Notes under the pieces: generated by a model
Told to the model about the DNA's origin: nothing
The model's database searches: none
What the model saw: the letters and a program-made list of their open reading frames with translations, nothing else
Part shown: one piece after another, positions 8,639-17,174 of the stretch
Layout: each line of letters starts with the position of its first letter
Numbering within the stretch: position 1 is the first letter of the stretch
Program-made: the position numbers and the translations under genes
DNA from: Burkholderia sp. BCC1644
GTDB lineage: Bacteria; Pseudomonadota; Gammaproteobacteria; Burkholderiales; Burkholderiaceae
Assembly: GCF_902833225.1 (NCBI RefSeq)
Contig: NZ_CADFEI010000001.1
Location: 496,001 to 560,000 of the forward strand
Direction of reading: 5' to 3'
DNA: 64,000 nt

Positions 8639-9709
8639 TCAACCGGATGACGCCGGCGCCTCGTTTCCCTGCGGCGCACCGCATTGATGGCAATGCGGGA
8701 AGAAGTAGAAATTCCGGCCGCCGCATCCGCATACGTTGAAGAGCCTCAATCCGCAATGCACGCAGAACGTGGAGTCGTCGCCGCCGAGATTCCATTGCTT
8801 GTCGCATGACGGGCAGCGCTTTTTCTCGAGTGAGCGAACGGCCTTTTCGTATCCGATCGTCCGTGCGCGTTCCCCCTGATCCTGCTGCAATTCGAGCCGC
8901 TTGCGTTCGGCATAACGCTGAAAGGCCTTCATCATGTAGAGGCCGGCGAATACCGTGAGCGCAATGCCGACCAGGACCCGGACATAACCGCCGAAATTCG
9001 GCAGGTACGGGACCAGTTCGATGAAAAACGCGCTCAGTGCAAACAGGCCGAAGCCATAGACGAAAGGCCAGTAGCGCGCCTTGCGGTAGCGGATGAACAA
9101 CCAGGTCGCAATCAGCAGTATCGGCAGCGTCAGCGCAAGCCGCAGCCCGAATACCTGCAACTCGTAATGCCGGGTCGCCGCGTCGAAGCGCTTTTCGGCT
9201 GCGGCGTCCGCGTCGGCGGTCTGCGTGTCGACTTGAGCCTGCTGCGATGCCAGTGCCCGTTGCTGATCGCCGATCGCGTCGATCTGATGCTGCCAGTCGA
9301 CCACCACTGCCTGGAGCGTATCGAGCTTGCGGGTTCTCGCCAGAAGGTCCGGGTCCCGCGCACTGTCCCCCGTCACCGAGCGGGTTGCCAGCCAGTTGCG
9401 GAAACTTTCCTTCTCGGCCGCGTACTCCTTCGCGGCGCGTCCATGCGCCACCTCCATCGCGCCGGCCTTCTCGGCGAGCGCGTCGTGCCGGGCCTGCAGG
9501 TCGCGCCGCGCCGCGTCCAGTCGCGCCTTGGTCGGTGCGTCGGCGAATTGCTCGATGACGGGCGGCCCGCCGCTCGGGGCAAACGCCATGTCGCGAATCA
9601 CGAGACTGCCGAGCATGTTCAGAAATACGGCGAAGACGATCGCAATCACCCATGAGGCGAGTCGCAGCAACCGCGCCGGACTGGTCAGGCCATCGCTGGA
9701 AGTCATCAT
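8639..9709 (-). CDS. Membrane protein with coiled coil and C-terminal zinc ribbons
   Basis: A 356-residue protein of no family that I can name. One hydrophobic segment (~17-38) is followed by a long Ala/Arg/Glu-rich, heptad-like region (~55-180, probable coiled coil outside the membrane). Three more membrane segments follow (~188-207, 213-231, 240-260). The C-terminal tail carries eight cysteines in paired CxxC/CxC motifs: CPSC (299/302), CVHC (316/319), CGC (327/329) and CHQC (340/343), giving two probable zinc ribbons in the cytoplasm. It is monocistronic. The layout suggests a membrane sensor or assembly factor whose zinc-ribbon tail contacts a partner. This is inference. Confidence 0.7.
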   Translation of the reverse strand: MMTSSDGLTSPARLLRLASWVIAIVFAVFLNMLGSLVIRDMAFAPSGGPPVIEQFADAPTKARLDAARRDLQARHDALAEKAGAMEVAHGRAAKEYAAEKESFRNWLATRSVTGDSARDPDLLARTRKLDTLQAVVVDWQHQIDAIGDQQRALASQQAQVDTQTADADAAAEKRFDAATRHYELQVFGLRLALTLPILLIATWLFIRYRKARYWPFVYGFGLFALSAFFIELVPYLPNFGGYVRVLVGIALTVFAGLYMMKAFQRYAERKRLELQQDQGERARTIGYEKAVRSLEKKRCPSCDKQWNLGGDDSTFCVHCGLRLFNVCGCGGRNFYFFPHCHQCGAPQGNEAPASSG

Positions 9710-10234
9710 TGTTTTGCCTTTGTTGGAATGGTCATGACCGGATTCGAGCCGGCCCTGTTTCGTCGCTCCGGTATTGCCGCCACGTTTCGCACCGGGACGG
9801 ACGGCACACTTATCGGCAAATCATCGCGAGCGCCGGCCATTGAAGGATATCGCAACTTCAAGTGGCCCCCGCCGCCGCCTGCGCTGCCCTTGAACGCCTT
9901 CCGGACCGGCGCGGCGACCGGGCCCTTCCGACGTTCTCCTGCTGCGCCTGGCGAAAGACCGCGCCTGCCCGATTTCAGCCGGCGTCGCCCCAACCCCACC
10001 CCACGCTCCCTGCAAGCCTTCTGACACATCCCGCGAAATCCTTATCGAAATTGCTTCGTTCGCCTTTGCCGGCCGCGCCGCTAACGTGTTCGAAACGGCG
10101 GCGGCGCGCCACCGGCATCGCACGATGCGCAGCGGCCGCCGCCATCACGACAACTGCGTCGCGATAACGGAACAGACCGGACGGGCCGCGTGCCCGCACC
10201 CCGCCAGGTACGTCCGCGTCGCGCGCTTTCCGCG
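9710..10234. other. Intergenic region, no gene recognised
   Basis: The stretch between divergent genes holds only short frames of poor coding quality. It must contain the promoters of both the zinc-ribbon gene and the salvage operon. An AT-richer patch (10040-10060, ATCCTTATCGAAATTGC) is the likeliest promoter area. No clear -35/-10 pair is visible. Confidence 0.45.
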
Positions 10235-10801
10235 ATGCCCATGGCCACGAACGACCGCATCATCGACACGACGCCGCTCGACGTCCGCGCGCAACCGCTG
10301 ATCGACGCGCTGATCGATGAGTATTCGACCCGTTACGACGCATACCGCCCCGACAGCCGCGCGTCCGCCCGCGACGAACTCGCACGCTACCCGGCCGAAC
10401 TGTTCGCGCCGCCCGAAGGCGCGTTCGTGCTGCTGCTGCGCGACGGCGAAACGATCGGCGGCGGCGCGTTCAAGCGCTACGACGCGCAGACCGCCGAACT
10501 CAAGCGCATCTGGACGCATGCCGACCTGCGTCGCCAGGGCCTCGCGCGGCTGATCGTCGAAGCACTCGAACTGCGCGCCGCGCAGCAAGGCTACCGCCGC
10601 CTCTACCTGACCACCGGCTTTCGCCAGCCCGAAGCATGGGCGCTGTACGACCGCACCGGCTATACGCGGCTGTTCGATTCGTCGATCGACCCCGAAGCGT
10701 ATTTCCACCTGCGCTTCGGCAAGGATCTCGTCGATCCGGCGCGCACGTCGACGCTGGCCGACCTGTGGGCACCGCTGCCGGAACCGGTGCTGCCGCGCTG
10801 A
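10235..10801 (+). CDS. GNAT family N-acetyltransferase, first gene of a sulfur-amino-acid uptake operon
   Basis: An acetyl-CoA-dependent N-acetyltransferase of ~188 residues. The acetyl-CoA loop is visible as IWTHADLRRQGLARLIVEALE (the R/QxxGxG/A signature), followed by a typical Tyr-containing C-terminal motif (PEAWALYDRTGYTRL). The start is uncertain: 10235 and 10241 are both in frame with poor ribosome sites. It heads an operon with two cystine-type binding proteins, two flavin monooxygenases and a permease/ATPase. In the Bacillus ytmI operon the equivalent acetyltransferase (SnaB/YtmI) acetylates S-substituted cysteines before monooxygenase cleavage, and the same role is inferred here. 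Confidence 0.85.
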   Translation: MPMATNDRIIDTTPLDVRAQPLIDALIDEYSTRYDAYRPDSRASARDELARYPAELFAPPEGAFVLLLRDGETIGGGAFKRYDAQTAELKRIWTHADLRRQGLARLIVEALELRAAQQGYRRLYLTTGFRQPEAWALYDRTGYTRLFDSSIDPEAYFHLRFGKDLVDPARTSTLADLWAPLPEPVLPR

Positions 10802-10859
10802 CGGCACGACGCCCCGCCTTTCACACCGCACCTTCCGCTTTCCACGACAGGACGTTTTC

Positions 10860-11807
10860 ATGCACCGAGCCGTACCGCTTTCTTCCCGTACCGTGCGCAC
10901 GCTGGCCGCCGCGCTGATCGGCCTGACCGCCTTCGCCGCCGCAGCAGCGGCCGCGACCTTCGACCTCAGCCCCGAGCAGCGCGGCCGTCCGCGCGGCGCG
11001 GCCGACGCGGCGGTCGAGCGCGCGGTGCCCGCATCGTTCAAGTTCGCCGAGCCCGGCACGTTGACGATCGGCATCGCGCCGAGCCTGCCGCCGATCAGCT
11101 CGTATGCGACCGACGCGCGCACGGTGATCGGCTTCGACGCCGACATCGGCCAGCTCGTGTCCGACAGCCTCGGCCGCAAGCTGAAGATCGTCGCGCTCGC
11201 ATGGGCCGACTGGCCGCTCGCGCTCGAATCGGGGAAAGTCGACGCGGTGATCTCGAACGTCACCGTCACCGAGGAGCGCAAGCAGAAGCTCGATTTCTCG
11301 ACCTACCGCAAGGACCAGGTCGGCTTCTACGTGCGCAACGACAGCAAGATCCAGGCGATCCGCGAGCCGAAGGACGTCGCGGGGCTGCGCATCGTGACCG
11401 ACGCCGGCACCAACCAGGAAAAGATCCTGCTCGCGTGGGACCGCGAGAACGTCGCGCACGGGCTGAAACCCGTGCAGATCCAGTACTACGACGACCAGGC
11501 GATGCGCATCGTCGCGGTGCAGTCGGGCCGCGCCGATGCGGTGTTCAGCGTGAACTCGGTGCTCGCCTATCAGAGCGCGCAGCAAGGCAAGACACGGCTC
11601 GTCGGCGCGATCAGCGGCGGCTGGCCGCGCACGGCCGACATCGCGATCGCAACGCGCCGCGGCAGCGGGCTCGCCGATCCGCTGACCGTCGCGCTGAACG
11701 GGCTGATCAAGACCGGCCGCTACCAGCAGGTGCTCGACCGCTGGAACCTCGCGTCCGAAGCGATCGACCAGTCGCGCACGAATCCGCCCGGGCTGCCGAA
11801 GAGCTGA
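10860..11807 (+). CDS. Periplasmic amino-acid-type ABC transporter substrate-binding protein
   Basis: A 315-residue family-3 solute-binding protein. The signal peptide is clear (VRTLAAALIGLTAFAAAAAAATF). Binding-fold landmarks include GFDADIGQLVSDSLGRKL, VDAVISNVTVTEERKQKLDFSTYR and DAGTNQEKILLAWDRENV. It shares its C-terminal pattern (GRYQQVLDRWNLASEAIDQSRTNPPGLPKS) with the second binding protein of the operon (16172-17104), so the two are paralogues, as TcyJ and TcyK are in Bacillus. It probably delivers cystine or an S-substituted cysteine to the fused permease/ATPase. AGGA lies just upstream of the start. Confidence 0.9.
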   Translation: MHRAVPLSSRTVRTLAAALIGLTAFAAAAAAATFDLSPEQRGRPRGAADAAVERAVPASFKFAEPGTLTIGIAPSLPPISSYATDARTVIGFDADIGQLVSDSLGRKLKIVALAWADWPLALESGKVDAVISNVTVTEERKQKLDFSTYRKDQVGFYVRNDSKIQAIREPKDVAGLRIVTDAGTNQEKILLAWDRENVAHGLKPVQIQYYDDQAMRIVAVQSGRADAVFSVNSVLAYQSAQQGKTRLVGAISGGWPRTADIAIATRRGSGLADPLTVALNGLIKTGRYQQVLDRWNLASEAIDQSRTNPPGLPKS

Positions 11808-11870
11808 GCGCCGCGCCGGCCCGCCGTCCAGTCACGCTCATTTCACTCCTACGCAGGAACGCTGCCCATC

Positions 11871-12920
11871 ATGTCTTATTCGCTTTCGCTGCTGGACAAG
11901 AGTCCGATCGCCGACGGCGCGACCGCCGCCGACGCACTGCGCTTCACGACGACGCTCGCGCAGCGCGCCGAACAACTCGGCTACGAGCGCTTCTGGGTCG
12001 CCGAGCATCACGGCACGCCGGGCTTCGCGAGCTCGGCGCCGGAAGTCGTCGTCGCGCACCTGCTCGCGCATACGTCGCGGATCCGCGTCGGCTCGGGCGG
12101 CGTGATGCTGCAGCACTACAGCCCGTTCAAGGTCGCCGAGACGTTCAAGCTGCTGGCCGCGCTCGCACCGGGCCGGGTCGACCTCGGTATCGGCAAGGCG
12201 CCCGGCGGGCTGCCGCTGACCACGCGCGCGCTGCAGTGGTTTCACGACAAGGCGCGCAAGCCTGACTTCGCCGGCCAGCTCGCGGAGCTCGACGCGTTTC
12301 TCGGCTGGGGCGTTGCCGAAGATCATCCGCTGGCCGGCGCGGTCGCGATGCCGGTGCCGCCGCAGCTGCCCGAACGCATCCTGCTCGGCGGCTCGCCGGA
12401 CAGCGGCGCGCTCGCCGCGCGCAACGGCTGGCGCTTCTGCTACGCGGGGCATTTCAACGGCGACGACGCCAATCTCGAACGTTCGCTCGATGCCTATCGC
12501 AGCGCGGGCGGCGCGAAGCCGCTCGTCGCGCTGTACGCGGTCGCCGCGCCGACGCGTGACGCGGCCGAGCAACTGATCGGGCCGCTGAAGATCTTCAAGC
12601 TGCAGTTCGCGGGCGGCCAGAGCTTCAACCTCGCCAGCGCGCAAGCGGCCGCCGAATTCGCACGGCAAAGCGGCGCGTCCGATTACCGGATCGACGAGTT
12701 GCGCCCGACCGTGCTGGCCGATACGCCCGAGCGCATCCACCGCGCGCTGGACGCATTGAGCCGGCGGCTCGACGTCGATGCCTTCGTGATCGACTCGCCG
12801 GTAACCGACTACGCGGCGCGGCTCGCGTCGGCCGAATGGCTCGGCGGCGCACTGTCCGCCACGCCGTTGCAGGCGGCCCTGGCGGCCGACCGCTCCTTCT
12901 CCCCTGACCAGAACGCGTGA
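11871..12920 (+). CDS. LLM-class flavin monooxygenase, MsnO8/YtmO type
   Basis: A 349-residue luciferase-like monooxygenase. The N-terminus LSLLDKSPIADG and the ERFWVAEHHGTPGFASSAPEVV and RIRVGSGGVMLQHYSPFKVAE blocks are typical of the MsnO8 subgroup, which includes YtmO. These enzymes use FMNH2 and O2. In Bacillus, YtmO belongs to the S-substituted cysteine salvage operon. An AGGA ribosome site precedes the ATG, and the next gene starts 7 bp after the stop. The exact substrate is not readable from the sequence. Confidence 0.88.
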   Translation: MSYSLSLLDKSPIADGATAADALRFTTTLAQRAEQLGYERFWVAEHHGTPGFASSAPEVVVAHLLAHTSRIRVGSGGVMLQHYSPFKVAETFKLLAALAPGRVDLGIGKAPGGLPLTTRALQWFHDKARKPDFAGQLAELDAFLGWGVAEDHPLAGAVAMPVPPQLPERILLGGSPDSGALAARNGWRFCYAGHFNGDDANLERSLDAYRSAGGAKPLVALYAVAAPTRDAAEQLIGPLKIFKLQFAGGQSFNLASAQAAAEFARQSGASDYRIDELRPTVLADTPERIHRALDALSRRLDVDAFVIDSPVTDYAARLASAEWLGGALSATPLQAALAADRSFSPDQNA

Positions 12921-12927
12921 CGCTCCC

Positions 12928-14280
12928 ATGACCACCCAACGATCGATCCCCTTCGGCCTGATGCTGCAAGGCGCAGGCAGCCACATGAACGCCTGGCGGC
13001 ACCCGAGCAACCCGCCGGACGCCAGCATCAACCTCGACTTCGCGATCGGTGTCGCCCGCAAGGCGGAAGCCGCCGGCATCGCGTTCGCGTTCGTCGCGGA
13101 CGGCCTCTTCATCAACGAGAAGTCGATCCCGCACTTCCTGAACCGCTTCGAGCCGCTGACCGTGCTGTCGGCGCTCGCGGTCGCGACGAAGAAGATCGGG
13201 CTCGCCGGCACGATCTCGACGTCGTACAGCGAGCCGTTCACGGTTGCGCGCCAGCTGGCATCGCTCGACGTGATCAGCGGCGGCCGCGCGGGCTGGAACG
13301 TCGTGACGACGCCGCTCGAAGGCACCGCGAAGAACTTCGGCAAGGCGCATCCCGATCACGAATTGCGCTACGAGATCGCCGACGAATACCTCGACGTCGT
13401 GCAGGGCCTGTGGGACAGCTGGGACGACGACGCGTTCGTGCGCGACCGTGCGACCGGCCGCTTCTTCGATCGCGACAAGCTCCACACGCTCGATCACCAC
13501 GGCCGTTTCTTCCAGGTCGCGGGGCCGCTGAACATCCAGCGCTCGCCGCAAGGGCAGCCGGTGATCTTCCAGGCCGGCTCGTCCGACACCGGGATCGGCC
13601 TCGCGGGCAAGTACGCCGATGCCGTGTTCACGCATTCGCCGTCGATCGAGGAAACGGCCGCGTTCACACGGCGCGTGAAGCAGAGCGCGATCGAGCACGG
13701 CCGGCAAGCCGGCGACGTGAAGATCTTCCCCGGCGTCGGGCCGATCGTCGGCCGCACGGCCGCCGAAGCGGAAGCGAAATACCAGGCAATCCGCGACCTG
13801 CTGACGATCGACGAGGCGCTCGCGTACCTCGGCCGCTATTTCGACCACCACGATTTCACGCAGTACGCGCTCGACGCGCCGCTCCCCGAACTCGGCGAAC
13901 TTGGCCGCAACAGCTTCCGTTCGACCACCGACCGGATCAAGGCCGACGCGAAGCAGAAAGGCCTGTCGCTGCGCGAAACGGCGCTGGCGGTCGCCACGCC
14001 GCGCCCGAACTTCATCGGCACGGCCGAGCACGTGGCCGACGAGCTGATCCGCTGGCACGACGCGGGCGCCGGCGACGGTTTCATCCTCGGCTTTCCGGTA
14101 CAGGCGCAAGGCGTCGACGATTTCGTCGAACTCGTGATTCCGGCGCTCGAGGCGCGCGGCCGCTACAGCCGGGACCTGCCCGGCGCGACGCTGCGCGACC
14201 ACCTCGGCCTGCCGCGCAAGGCGAGCCGCCACGCGGCGCCCGGCGCGCCGCACGAAACGGCGGCCGAAGCGCACGCCTGA
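12928..14280 (+). CDS. LLM-class flavin monooxygenase, NtaA/SnaA/YtnJ type
   Basis: A 450-residue FMN-dependent monooxygenase of the nitrilotriacetate monooxygenase (NtaA) group, which also contains SnaA, DszA and YtnJ/CmoJ. Signatures seen are AGIAFAFVADGLFIN, the diagnostic LDVISGGRAGWNVVTT, GRFFQVAGPLNIQRSPQGQPVIFQAG and a C-terminal FVELVIPALEARGRY. YtnJ-like enzymes oxidise N-acetylated S-substituted cysteines so that the C-S bond is cleaved. With the GNAT and cystine-type transporter this points to the same chemistry. It lies 7 bp after the preceding monooxygenase gene. Confidence 0.9.
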   Translation: MTTQRSIPFGLMLQGAGSHMNAWRHPSNPPDASINLDFAIGVARKAEAAGIAFAFVADGLFINEKSIPHFLNRFEPLTVLSALAVATKKIGLAGTISTSYSEPFTVARQLASLDVISGGRAGWNVVTTPLEGTAKNFGKAHPDHELRYEIADEYLDVVQGLWDSWDDDAFVRDRATGRFFDRDKLHTLDHHGRFFQVAGPLNIQRSPQGQPVIFQAGSSDTGIGLAGKYADAVFTHSPSIEETAAFTRRVKQSAIEHGRQAGDVKIFPGVGPIVGRTAAEAEAKYQAIRDLLTIDEALAYLGRYFDHHDFTQYALDAPLPELGELGRNSFRSTTDRIKADAKQKGLSLRETALAVATPRPNFIGTAEHVADELIRWHDAGAGDGFILGFPVQAQGVDDFVELVIPALEARGRYSRDLPGATLRDHLGLPRKASRHAAPGAPHETAAEAHA

Positions 14281-14340
14281 CGCCACCGCGCCGCCCGTGG
14301 GCGGCGCGCCCGCCCGACAGATTCGAGGATGTCCAACGAC

Positions 14341-16137
14341 ATGAGCGACACGACCCATCTCGGCGGCGCACTGCCGCCGCTCTCTTCCCCCGCCGCGCGC
14401 GACGCCGGCACGCGTTTCCGGATCGTGCCCGCGCGCCACCGGTCGCGCACGGCCGGCACCGTGCTCGCGCTCGTGCTGATCGCGATCACGCTGCATTCGA
14501 TCCTCGGCAACCCGCAATGGGGCTGGCCGGTATTCGCCGAATGGTTCCTGTCGCCGCCGGTGCTGTCGGGGCTCGCGCGCACGCTGGTGCTGACGCTGCT
14601 CGGTGCGGTGTTCGGCTTCGCGCTGGGCGCATTCGTCGCGCTGGCGCGGCTGTCGCGTTCGCGCCTGCTGTCCGCCAGCGCATGGACCTTCGTGTGGCTG
14701 TTCCGCTCGATTCCGCTGATCGTGCTGCTGCTGATCCTGAACAACCTCGGCTACCTGTACGAACACGTGCGGCTCGGCGTGCCGTTTACCGACATCGTGT
14801 GGTTCGAGGCGCCGACCACCGAGCTGATCAGTCCGTTCCTCGCCGCCGTGCTCGGCCTCACGCTGAACCACGCGGCGTTTTCCTCGGAAGTGATCCGCGG
14901 CGGCATTCTCGCGGTCGACCAGGGCCAGCTCGAAGCAGCGGCCGCGCTCGGGCTGCCGCGCGGCCGCCAGACCACGCGGATCGTGCTGCCGCAGGCGATG
15001 CGCGCGATCCTGCCGACCGCGTTCAACGACCTGATCACGCTCGCGAAAGGCACGTCGATGGTCTACGTGCTCGCGATGCCCGAGCTGTTCTACACGGTGC
15101 AGGTGATCTATCGGCGCAACCTCGAAGTGATTCCGCTGCTGATGGTCGCGACCGTCTGGTACCTGATCATCCTGACCGTGCTGTCGGCGATCCAGGTGCA
15201 GGTCGAGCGGCACTATGCACGCGGTGCGCTGCGCAATCCGCCGCCGTCCGTGCTCACCTTTGCGCTCGCGCGCATCGGTGCGCTGTGGCGGCGTGCCACG
15301 TCGCGCCGCGCGGCATCGATCGCGCGGGCCGCCGGCGATGCCCGCGCCGATACCGCCGCTGCCGCCGCGCCGCGCACCGGCGGCGAGGTAGCCGTGCACG
15401 GCGTGTCGAAGCAGTTCGGCATGCAGCGCGTGCTCGACAACGTCTCGTTCGTCGCGCCGCGCGGCAGCGTGACCGTGATCGTCGGGCCGTCGGGCTCCGG
15501 CAAGTCGACGCTGCTGCGCACGATCAACCATCTCGAACGCGTCGACGACGGCTACATCGACATCGACGGCGAACTGATCGGCTATCGCCGCGACGGCGAC
15601 GTGCTCCACGAGCTGAAGGAACGCGACGTGCTGAAGCGGCGCACCGCCGTCGGCATGGTGTTCCAGAACTTCAACCTGTTCCCGCACCTGACGGTGCTCG
15701 AGAACCTGATCGAAGCGCCGATCGCGGTCGGCGGCGTGACGCGCGATGCGGCCGAACGCACCGCACGCACGCTGCTCGCGCGTGTCGGCCTCGCGGACAA
15801 GGCCGATGCGTACCCGCGCCAGTTGTCGGGCGGCCAGCAGCAGCGCGTCGCGATTGCGCGGGCGCTCGCGCTGCGACCGAAGGTGCTGCTGTTCGACGAA
15901 CCGACGTCGGCGCTCGATCCAGAACTCGTCAACGAAGTGCTCGACGTGATCAAGGAACTCGCGCGCTCGGGCACGACGCTCGTGATCGTCACGCACGAGA
16001 TCGGCTTCGCACGCGAAGTCGCGGACAACGTGCTGTTCATGGAGCGCGGGCGCGTCGTCGAGGCCGGGCCGCCGGCCGTGGTGCTCGACGCGCCGTCGCA
16101 TCCGCGCACGCGCGCGTTCCTGTCGCGGGTGCTGTGA
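14341..16137 (+). CDS. Fused amino-acid ABC transporter permease and ATPase
   Basis: A 598-residue inner-membrane protein joining two normally separate subunits. Residues ~35-300 are a HisM/TcyL-type permease (five or so membrane segments; the EAA-like loop reads LEAAAALGLPRGRQTTRIVLPQAMRAILP). After a linker of ~50 Ala/Arg-rich residues comes an ATPase (~345-598) with Walker A GPSGSGKST, Q-loop VFQNFNLFP, signature LSGGQQQR, Walker B VLLFDEPTSALDPE and H-loop VTHEIGF. A homodimer would supply two permeases and two ATPases. ATG 14329 is in frame, but GAGGA abuts it and sits 11 nt before 14341, so 14341 is preferred. It is flanked by the binding proteins it should serve. Confidence 0.92.
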   Translation: MSDTTHLGGALPPLSSPAARDAGTRFRIVPARHRSRTAGTVLALVLIAITLHSILGNPQWGWPVFAEWFLSPPVLSGLARTLVLTLLGAVFGFALGAFVALARLSRSRLLSASAWTFVWLFRSIPLIVLLLILNNLGYLYEHVRLGVPFTDIVWFEAPTTELISPFLAAVLGLTLNHAAFSSEVIRGGILAVDQGQLEAAAALGLPRGRQTTRIVLPQAMRAILPTAFNDLITLAKGTSMVYVLAMPELFYTVQVIYRRNLEVIPLLMVATVWYLIILTVLSAIQVQVERHYARGALRNPPPSVLTFALARIGALWRRATSRRAASIARAAGDARADTAAAAAPRTGGEVAVHGVSKQFGMQRVLDNVSFVAPRGSVTVIVGPSGSGKSTLLRTINHLERVDDGYIDIDGELIGYRRDGDVLHELKERDVLKRRTAVGMVFQNFNLFPHLTVLENLIEAPIAVGGVTRDAAERTARTLLARVGLADKADAYPRQLSGGQQQRVAIARALALRPKVLLFDEPTSALDPELVNEVLDVIKELARSGTTLVIVTHEIGFAREVADNVLFMERGRVVEAGPPAVVLDAPSHPRTRAFLSRVL

Positions 16138-16171
16138 TGCGCGCCGCTTCCGACCTGCGAGGAACCGCGCA

Positions 16172-17104
16172 ATGACCGACCGGCGCCAGTTCATCTCGGC
16201 CGCGCTGGCCGCGGCAACCGTCCTGCCATGGCAGGCCGCGCACGCGGCGGCGGCAACCGCCGATCTCGACCCGCGTCAGGCCGGCCGCCTGCGCGCGGAT
16301 CGCGACGACGCGGCGATCCGTGCGGCAGCCGCCTACCGCTGGGTGCGCGACGGCGCGTTCACGGTCGCGATTTCGCCGCATGCGCCGCCCGTGTCGACGT
16401 ACGCGACCGACGCGCGCACCGTGGTCGGCGCCGATCCCGACTATGCGCAACTCGTCGCCGATGCGCTCGGCCGCACGCTCGTGCTGGTGCCGATCGCATG
16501 GGCCGACTGGCCGCTCGGGCTCGCGTCCGGCAAGTACGACGCGGTGATCTCGAACGTCGGCGTGACCGAGAAACGCAAGGAGAAATACGACTTCACGACC
16601 TACCGGCTCGGGCTGCACGGCTTCTATGTGCGTACCGGCAGCCCGATCACGAAGATCGCCGAGCCGAAGGACATCGCGGGCCTGCGGCTCATCACCGGCG
16701 CCGGCACGAGCCAGGAGCGCATCCTGCTCGAATGGAGCAAGCGCAATGTCGCACAGGGGCTGAAGCCGGCCGAGCTGCTCTATTTCGACGACGATGCAAC
16801 GGCGCGCGTCGCGCTGCTGTCGGGCCGCGCCGACGCGGAGTTGAACCCGAATGCGTCGCTCGCGTACGAGGCCGCGCGCAGCGGCAAGATCCGCCGGGTC
16901 GGCGTCGTCAATGCGGGCTGGCCGGCCAATGCCGATGTCGCGATCGCGACGCGGCGTGGCAGCGGGCTCGCACCGGCGCTGACGCTCGCGACGAACGCGC
17001 TGATCGGCAACGGCCGCTACGGGCAGGCGCTGGCGCGTTGGGGTTTGCAGAGCGAGGCGATCGCGCATGCGGAGACCAATCCGCCGGGGCTGCCGTCGTT
17101 CTGA
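16172..17104 (+). CDS. Second periplasmic amino-acid ABC transporter substrate-binding protein
   Basis: This 310-residue family-3 binding protein is paralogous to that at 10860-11807. It has a Tat- or Sec-like signal (TDRRQFISAALAAATVLPWQAAHA), the block YDAVISNVGVTEKRKEKYDFTTYR and the same ending GRYGQALARWGLQSEAIAHAETNPPGLPSF. GAGGAA precedes the start and the gene is the last of the operon. Two related receptors for one permease suggest two substrates, for example a disulfide and a thioether amino acid. That split is inferred. Confidence 0.9.
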   Translation: MTDRRQFISAALAAATVLPWQAAHAAAATADLDPRQAGRLRADRDDAAIRAAAAYRWVRDGAFTVAISPHAPPVSTYATDARTVVGADPDYAQLVADALGRTLVLVPIAWADWPLGLASGKYDAVISNVGVTEKRKEKYDFTTYRLGLHGFYVRTGSPITKIAEPKDIAGLRLITGAGTSQERILLEWSKRNVAQGLKPAELLYFDDDATARVALLSGRADAELNPNASLAYEAARSGKIRRVGVVNAGWPANADVAIATRRGSGLAPALTLATNALIGNGRYGQALARWGLQSEAIAHAETNPPGLPSF

Positions 17105-17120
17105 CGACCGAAGACAATCA

Positions 17121-17150
17121 CCCCGGCATGCCGCGAAGGACATGCCGGGG
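17121..17150. terminator. Bidirectional hairpin between convergent operons
   Basis: CCCCGGCATG (17121-17130) and CATGCCGGGG (17141-17150) form a perfect 10-bp stem with a 10-nt loop between the convergent salvage operon and the SsuD-like gene. No T-run follows on either side. Confidence 0.65.
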
Positions 17151-17174
17151 CGATTCAACTCGCACGCTGTTGGT

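Noticed and set aside
12625..16194. 1189-codon minus-strand open frame
   Set aside because: It spans several well-identified plus-strand genes and has shadow-type composition (Arg/His/Glu-rich, no domains).
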